A DNA stretch of 8,859 bases, from contig CAMZIS010000034.1 in NCBI GenBank assembly GCA_947307285.1, positions 1-8,859 on the forward strand, read 5' to 3'. Below the pieces are notes generated by a model that worked only from the letters and a program-made list of their open reading frames with translations, had not been told where the DNA came from and ran no database searches. The stretch is from an uncultured Peptococcaceae bacterium. GTDB taxonomy: Bacteria; Bacillota; Dehalobacteriia; UBA4068. Shown one piece after another: positions 5,371 to 8,859 of the stretch; within the stretch, counting starts at the first letter, position 1; every line of letters begins with the position of its first letter. Position numbers and translations under genes: made by a program.

Positions 5371-7584
5371 TTATTCCGGTTTATAAGGGGTATCGCCGGT
5401 CTGCCCCTCCGGCAGCCGGGCCGCGTTGGCCGCCGCCAGCTGGGACTGACGCAGGGCCTGCTCGATGGCCTTGTCCTGCTCGTTGCCGTAGGACACCCGC
5501 AAATGGTTCATGCCGGAGAGCACCATGAGGAAGCTCTGTTCGATCTGCTCCAGATCGCGGAAGGTCAGAGGGCACTGCCGCAGCTGGTCTTCGGCGCCGA
5601 TCTTGGACTGGATGACCTCATGCACTCTTTCTTCGATGACGGCCCGGTCCGAGGTGTTCAGGGCCTGCACCGCGGCCTGCACCGAATCGGCCAGCATGAC
5701 CAGGCCCGCTTCCTTGGTCTGGGGCTTTTTGCCCTGATAGCGGAAATCCGCTTCTTCCACCAGCTCGGGGTAGTCTGCCTGCTCCAGCGCGCGGCGGTAG
5801 AAGAAGTTGAGGCGGCTGTCGCCGTGGTGCTGCTCCACGATGTCGATGACCTCCTGGGGCATGCGGGCCTGCCGCAGCATGCGTCCGCCGTCTACCGGGT
5901 GGGAGGTGATGATCATGGCCGACAGGGCCGGCTGCAGCTTGTCGTGGGGGTTGTCCCCGGGCCGCTGGTTCTCGATAAAGAACTGGGGCCGTTTCAGCTT
6001 GCCCACGTCGTGATAATAGGAGGCTACCCGCACCAGCATGGTGTTGGCGCCGATGGCGTCCGCCGCGGCTTCCGCCAGATTGCCCACCAGGATGGAGTGG
6101 TTATAAGTGCCAGGCGCTTCCATCATCAGGCGCTTGAGCAGGGGATTGTTGGAATTGGACAGCTCCATCAGGCGGATGGAGGTAGTAACGCCGAAGGCGG
6201 ATTCCAAAAAGGGCATCAGGCCCATGGCCAAAATGGAGGAGAGCAGGCCGTTGGCCGCGCCGAAAATAACGCCGACGCCTATTTCAGCGGCGCTCTTATG
6301 CCAGATCAGGCCCCAGGCCAGCACGGCGACGGCGTTGGCGCCGGCCACCCACAGACTGGCGCCGATGAACTGGAAGCGCTGATAAAGGCGGGTGGCGGCC
6401 AAAATGCCCATGATGCCGCCGATCAAAGCGGTGATGGAAAAAAGCAGCTCGCCGCCGGCGATGATGCCCATGCACACGGAAAGGGTGCAGGTGCTGAGGA
6501 AAGCGGTGTTGCGGTCCAGCAGGATGGACAGCAGCATGGAGGCGGCCGGCACCGGAGCCAGCAGGCTGATGAGGCTGCCCGCCTCAGAGCCGCCGGCGAA
6601 CTCGATCATGGAGATCAGCTTGGCCAGCAGCAGGAAGAGCAGCAGCAGGGCGGCCACCAGCAGCAGCAGGGTGGGCTTGTTATAGATGGGCTGCTTGAAC
6701 TGACGCAGGTAGAACAGGAGCATGGAAAAGAGCAGGGTCAAAATGAGCAGCAGGCCCAAGTAGGGCAGGCGGCCCTGCTGGGTGGAGAGCAGGCCCAGGG
6801 CTTCCAGGGCCTCCACCTGCTCGGCGGTGATGGGCGCCCCGCGGGAGATCAGCTTCTCCCCGGACATGACCTGCACCTGCACGGGCTCCACCGCGTCCAT
6901 GGCCGCGTCCTGAGCGGCGCGGGTGGCTACGGCGTCGTAGGCTTTGTTATAGGGCAGCTCCATGGCTTCCAGCAGGTTCTTGAAAAAGACCTCGGGCTGG
7001 CCGTTGATGGAGGACAGGGAGATGGAGAGCCCGATCTTTTCCCGGGCGGCGGCGGTCTCGTCCGTGCCGATACCTTCGGCGTACACGGGCTGCACCATAG
7101 AGATGAACAGGTCGAACAGGGAAGTTACCTCTTCCTCGCTGAGGGAGAGCATATAGTAGAGGCAGTCGTCGCTGTAATTGCCGGGCAGGGCGGAGCGGAC
7201 GTCGGCCAGCCCCTGGGTGGTGGCGGAGCCGGCGGCCACCTTGCGGCCGTAGTCCCGCAGCTGGTTCTCTACGCTCTGCCACACCTCTTCGTCCACCACG
7301 AAGATCTGTCCCACCTGGGACGCGGCCTCGTTGCGGGCGGCCTGGGTGGCCAGATCGCTTTCATAGCTGGTGGCAGCGCCGCGGTAATAGAGGTCTTCGG
7401 AGGCGATGTCCCCTTCGGTATAGGAAATATGGTTGGTAAACAGGTCCACCGCCAGGATGGCGAAAGCCAGGGCTATGGTGGCGGCCAGACCCAGCAGACG
7501 CACGGCGCGGCGACGGCGGCGGATCTTGTTCCGCTTGATGGCGGCCGGCGAAGGATGGGTCCTGCCTTCTGTTTTATTGGACAT
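5371..7584 (-). CDS. pgpH: 7TM-HD family membrane phosphohydrolase (YqfF/PgpH type, likely c-di-AMP phosphodiesterase)
   Basis: This gene encodes 737 residues. Characterised members (PgpH of Listeria, YqfF of Bacillus) hydrolyse cyclic di-AMP. Seen: a basic cytoplasmic N-terminus (KRNKIRRRRRAVR, 18-30), a first membrane helix (about 29-49), an extracytoplasmic region (about 50-270) with the family-type SGEKLISRGAPIT (241-253), then a block of hydrophobic helices (about 274-458, roughly seven). A cytoplasmic HD domain follows with PGTYNHS (491-497), YHDVGK (524-529; HD pair H525/D526), SHP (561-563), EQHHGD (584-589) and LADSVQAA (631-638). These are the metal and phosphodiester-hydrolysis positions of the HD superfamily and all are present, so it should be active. 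The ATG has AAAGGAGAGG 5 bases upstream. It lies 34 bp after phoH and 9 bp before ybeY, the classic neighbourhood. Substrate assignment is by family, not from the sequence itself. Confidence 0.93.
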   Translation of the reverse strand: MSNKTEGRTHPSPAAIKRNKIRRRRRAVRLLGLAATIALAFAILAVDLFTNHISYTEGDIASEDLYYRGAATSYESDLATQAARNEAASQVGQIFVVDEEVWQSVENQLRDYGRKVAAGSATTQGLADVRSALPGNYSDDCLYYMLSLSEEEVTSLFDLFISMVQPVYAEGIGTDETAAAREKIGLSISLSSINGQPEVFFKNLLEAMELPYNKAYDAVATRAAQDAAMDAVEPVQVQVMSGEKLISRGAPITAEQVEALEALGLLSTQQGRLPYLGLLLILTLLFSMLLFYLRQFKQPIYNKPTLLLLVAALLLLFLLLAKLISMIEFAGGSEAGSLISLLAPVPAASMLLSILLDRNTAFLSTCTLSVCMGIIAGGELLFSITALIGGIMGILAATRLYQRFQFIGASLWVAGANAVAVLAWGLIWHKSAAEIGVGVIFGAANGLLSSILAMGLMPFLESAFGVTTSIRLMELSNSNNPLLKRLMMEAPGTYNHSILVGNLAEAAADAIGANTMLVRVASYYHDVGKLKRPQFFIENQRPGDNPHDKLQPALSAMIITSHPVDGGRMLRQARMPQEVIDIVEQHHGDSRLNFFYRRALEQADYPELVEEADFRYQGKKPQTKEAGLVMLADSVQAAVQALNTSDRAVIEERVHEVIQSKIGAEDQLRQCPLTFRDLEQIEQSFLMVLSGMNHLRVSYGNEQDKAIEQALRQSQLAAANAARLPEGQTGDTPYKPE

Positions 7585-7618
7585 GGGTACCTCTCCTTTG
7601 AACGGATCAGTAATGGTA

Positions 7619-8554
7619 TCAGTTGCTTTCGTAGGCTTCGATGATCTTCTGTACCAGGGGGTGACGGACCACGTCCACCTTGCTCAGATAGCAAAAGGCG
7701 AGGCCCTTTACGTCCCGCAGCCGGGCTTCCGCGTCCACCAGACCGGAGGCCTGTCCTTCCGGCAGGTCCACCTGGGTCACGTCGCCGGTGATCACGGCGC
7801 GGCTGCCCTGGCCGATGCGGGTGAGGAACATCTTCATCTGCTGGGGGGTGGTGTTCTGGGCTTCGTCCAGGATGATGAAGGCGTCGTCCAGAGTGCGGCC
7901 CCGCATGTAGGCCAGAGGCACCACCTCGATGGTGCCGCGGTCGATGGCCTTGGCCGCGGCGTCGATGCCCAACGCCTCGTCCAGAGCGTCGTACACCGGG
8001 CGCAGGTAGGGGTTGACCTTGTCCTTCAGATCGCCGGGCAAAAAGCCCAACTTTTCGCCGGCTTCCACCGCCGGGCGGGCCAGCACCAGCTTGGCCACCT
8101 CGTGGGCCTTGAAGGCGGCCACCGCCTTCAGCACGGCCAAAAAGGTCTTGCCCGTGCCCGCCGGGCCGATGGCAAAGGTGATGTCGTGGTCGTCGATGGC
8201 TTTCAGGAACTGCCACTGGCCGAAGGATTTGGGCTTGATGGCCCGGCCCCGCTGGGTGGTGAACACGGTGTGGGTCAGCAGCCGCGCCGTGCGCGGGTCC
8301 TCCTCCTGGCGGGAGGCCAGGGCGTAGTTGACGGTAAGGGCGCTGATCTCCACCCCGGCGGAGGCCAGGGTGGTCAGGTGGCGCAGCACGTTTTCCGCCT
8401 CGCGCACCTCTTTTTCGTCGCCGCAGATGGTGAGCTCGCCGCCCCGGGCGTGCAGCTCGGCCTTCAAGCCCTCGTCCAGCTGGCGCAGGAAGCGGTCCTG
8501 CCGGCCGAAGATGGCGGCGGCCATATCGTTGCTGAGAGTTATCTTCTTTTCCAA
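7619..8554 (-). CDS. phoH: PhoH family ATPase
   Basis: This gene encodes 311 residues, typical of the PhoH/PhoL group encoded beside ybeY. It is a cytoplasmic P-loop ATPase thought to act in RNA metabolism; its exact role is unsettled. Seen: an N-terminal small domain (about 1-85), the RGRAIKPKSFGQWQFLKAI segment (102-120), Walker A GPAGTGKT (130-137), LARPAVEAGEKLGFLPGDL (158-176), Walker B FIILDEAQN (226-234), QQMKMFLTRIG (238-248), the GDVTQVDLP sensor stretch (257-265), and DVVRHPLVQKII near the end. All core motifs are intact. The chosen start is TTG at 8554, because AAAGG lies 8 bases upstream; the first in-frame ATG (residue 11) has no Shine-Dalgarno. It is probably the first gene of the phoH-pgpH-ybeY-era-recO operon. 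Confidence 0.95.
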   Translation of the reverse strand: MEKKITLSNDMAAAIFGRQDRFLRQLDEGLKAELHARGGELTICGDEKEVREAENVLRHLTTLASAGVEISALTVNYALASRQEEDPRTARLLTHTVFTTQRGRAIKPKSFGQWQFLKAIDDHDITFAIGPAGTGKTFLAVLKAVAAFKAHEVAKLVLARPAVEAGEKLGFLPGDLKDKVNPYLRPVYDALDEALGIDAAAKAIDRGTIEVVPLAYMRGRTLDDAFIILDEAQNTTPQQMKMFLTRIGQGSRAVITGDVTQVDLPEGQASGLVDAEARLRDVKGLAFCYLSKVDVVRHPLVQKIIEAYESN

Positions 8555-8633
8555 ATATAAAGCCTTTCTGTTTACAGTATTGACGTCGTCTTATTCAGGG
8601 TTTATATGCTGATTTGCCCCGGGGCTGAGCCGG
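8555..8633. other. AT-rich intergenic region upstream of phoH
   Basis: This 79-bp gap separates phoH from the DUF3784-like gene. Next to the upstream stop codon is a 10-bp perfect palindrome, GCCCCGGGGC (8616-8625), with no loop and no T-run, so it is not a normal terminator. Towards phoH the sequence becomes AT-rich, with several TATA-like stretches (8604-8610 and 8553-8560), but I find no convincing -35/-10 pair on the minus strand. A phoH promoter is plausible here but not demonstrated. Confidence 0.4.
8580..8608 (+). promoter_or_regulatory. Candidate plus-strand sigma-70-type promoter facing the DUF3784-like gene
   Basis: TTGACG (8580-8585, 5 of 6 match to TTGACA) and TATATG (8603-8608, 4 of 6 match to TATAAT) are spaced exactly 17 bp on the plus strand. 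Transcription would run rightward, antisense to the 73-residue membrane protein gene. No plus-strand gene follows in the window, so this could give an antisense RNA, serve a gene beyond the edge, or be a chance match. Confidence 0.25.
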
Positions 8634-8855
8634 TCAGGCAAATATCATGAGCAGCAGGGCTGCCGCCAGCAGGATGAGGCCCAGCACGAATTCGACCGTC
8701 CCCACTTTTCTGGCATAGCTCTCGTCCCGGCGGCCGGATCGATGATCGGCTTCAAAGCCGTTTATGAGCCGGTATTTTCCCCGGAAGCGGATGAAATAGC
8801 CGAAGAGCAGGAAAGCCAGTCCCAGCAGGAAAGCGATGATCTTGAGCGCAGTCAC
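8634..8855 (-). CDS. Small two-helix membrane protein, DUF3784-like
   Basis: This gene encodes 73 residues from a GTG at 8855; only 4 bases lie beyond it, so the Shine-Dalgarno cannot be seen and a start further upstream is possible. Seen: a first membrane helix (about residues 5-22), the segment LLFGYFIRFRGKYRLINGFEA (16-36), a charged loop (37-50, HRSGRRDESYARKVG) and a second helix (about 54-72). The G-Y-x-IR...Y-LI-x-G order followed by a short polar loop and a second helix is what DUF3784 proteins look like. The function of that family is unknown and nothing here adds to it. It lies 79 bp upstream of phoH on the same strand and may belong to a separate transcript. Confidence 0.7.
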   Translation of the reverse strand: MTALKIIAFLLGLAFLLFGYFIRFRGKYRLINGFEADHRSGRRDESYARKVGTVEFVLGLILLAAALLLMIFA

Positions 8856-8859
8856 ACAG

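Noticed and set aside
6615..6675. Tandem CAG-rich repeat
   Set aside because: This is the complement of Leu codons (CTG) in a membrane helix of the HD phosphohydrolase (LLLLVAALLLLFLLL). It reflects protein composition and codon preference, not a DNA repeat element.
5296..7644. Very long plus-strand open frame (782 codons) opposite the HD phosphohydrolase gene
   Set aside because: It is the antisense shadow of a GC-rich gene. The translation is full of His, Gly and Gln with no domain, there is no Shine-Dalgarno, and the minus-strand gene has every expected motif.
8616..8625. Terminator after the DUF3784-like gene
   Set aside because: GCCCCGGGGC is a perfect palindrome without a loop and is not followed by a T-run on the minus strand, so it does not fit an intrinsic terminator.

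Overview
The window is about 8.9 kb of GC-rich bacterial chromosome in which every convincing gene lies on the minus strand, so it is transcribed from the right end of the window to the left. The order phoH, a 7TM-HD phosphohydrolase gene (yqfF/pgpH), ybeY, era, recO is a well-known housekeeping cluster of Bacillota (Firmicutes). Together with the c-di-AMP phosphodiesterase family member and the glutaminyl/asparaginyl-tRNA amidotransferase genes, it points to a GC-rich member of that phylum. Class or genus cannot be fixed from this sequence. Compared with the Bacillus arrangement, dgkA and cdd are absent between ybeY and era.

Region by region, in the direction of transcription. At the right edge is a 73-residue two-helix membrane protein resembling DUF3784 proteins (8634-8855). 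An AT-rich 79-bp gap follows. Then come phoH (TTG start), the HD phosphohydrolase, ybeY, era (TTG start) and recO. These sit 3 to 34 bp apart, most with a clear Shine-Dalgarno sequence, and look like one RNA-metabolism, ribosome-maturation and DNA-repair operon. A 53-bp AT-rich gap after recO contains a perfect 12-bp palindrome and promoter-like hexamers. Next come gatC, a broken gatA, gatB, and a small antibiotic-biosynthesis-monooxygenase-type (ABM) protein.

The most notable part is the gatCAB locus. gatC and gatB are full length, but both carry unusual residues at positions that are normally well conserved. gatA between them is a remnant: it lacks the N-terminal part of the family, has Asp where the catalytic Lys should be, has a shortened Gly/Ser loop, carries an in-frame amber codon at codon 45, and has lost about 50 codons with a frame change near 2415. 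The order of damage suggests a GatA-like pseudoenzyme that later decayed, perhaps in a second, non-canonical gatCAB copy.

The second notable structure is a pair of perfect adjacent hairpins inserted in frame in recO, just after the second zinc-binding cysteine pair. It looks like a small palindromic element that has become coding sequence.

No tRNA, rRNA, CRISPR array, insertion sequence or phage gene is visible. Apart from the gatA remnant there is no gene-free stretch above 100 bp.
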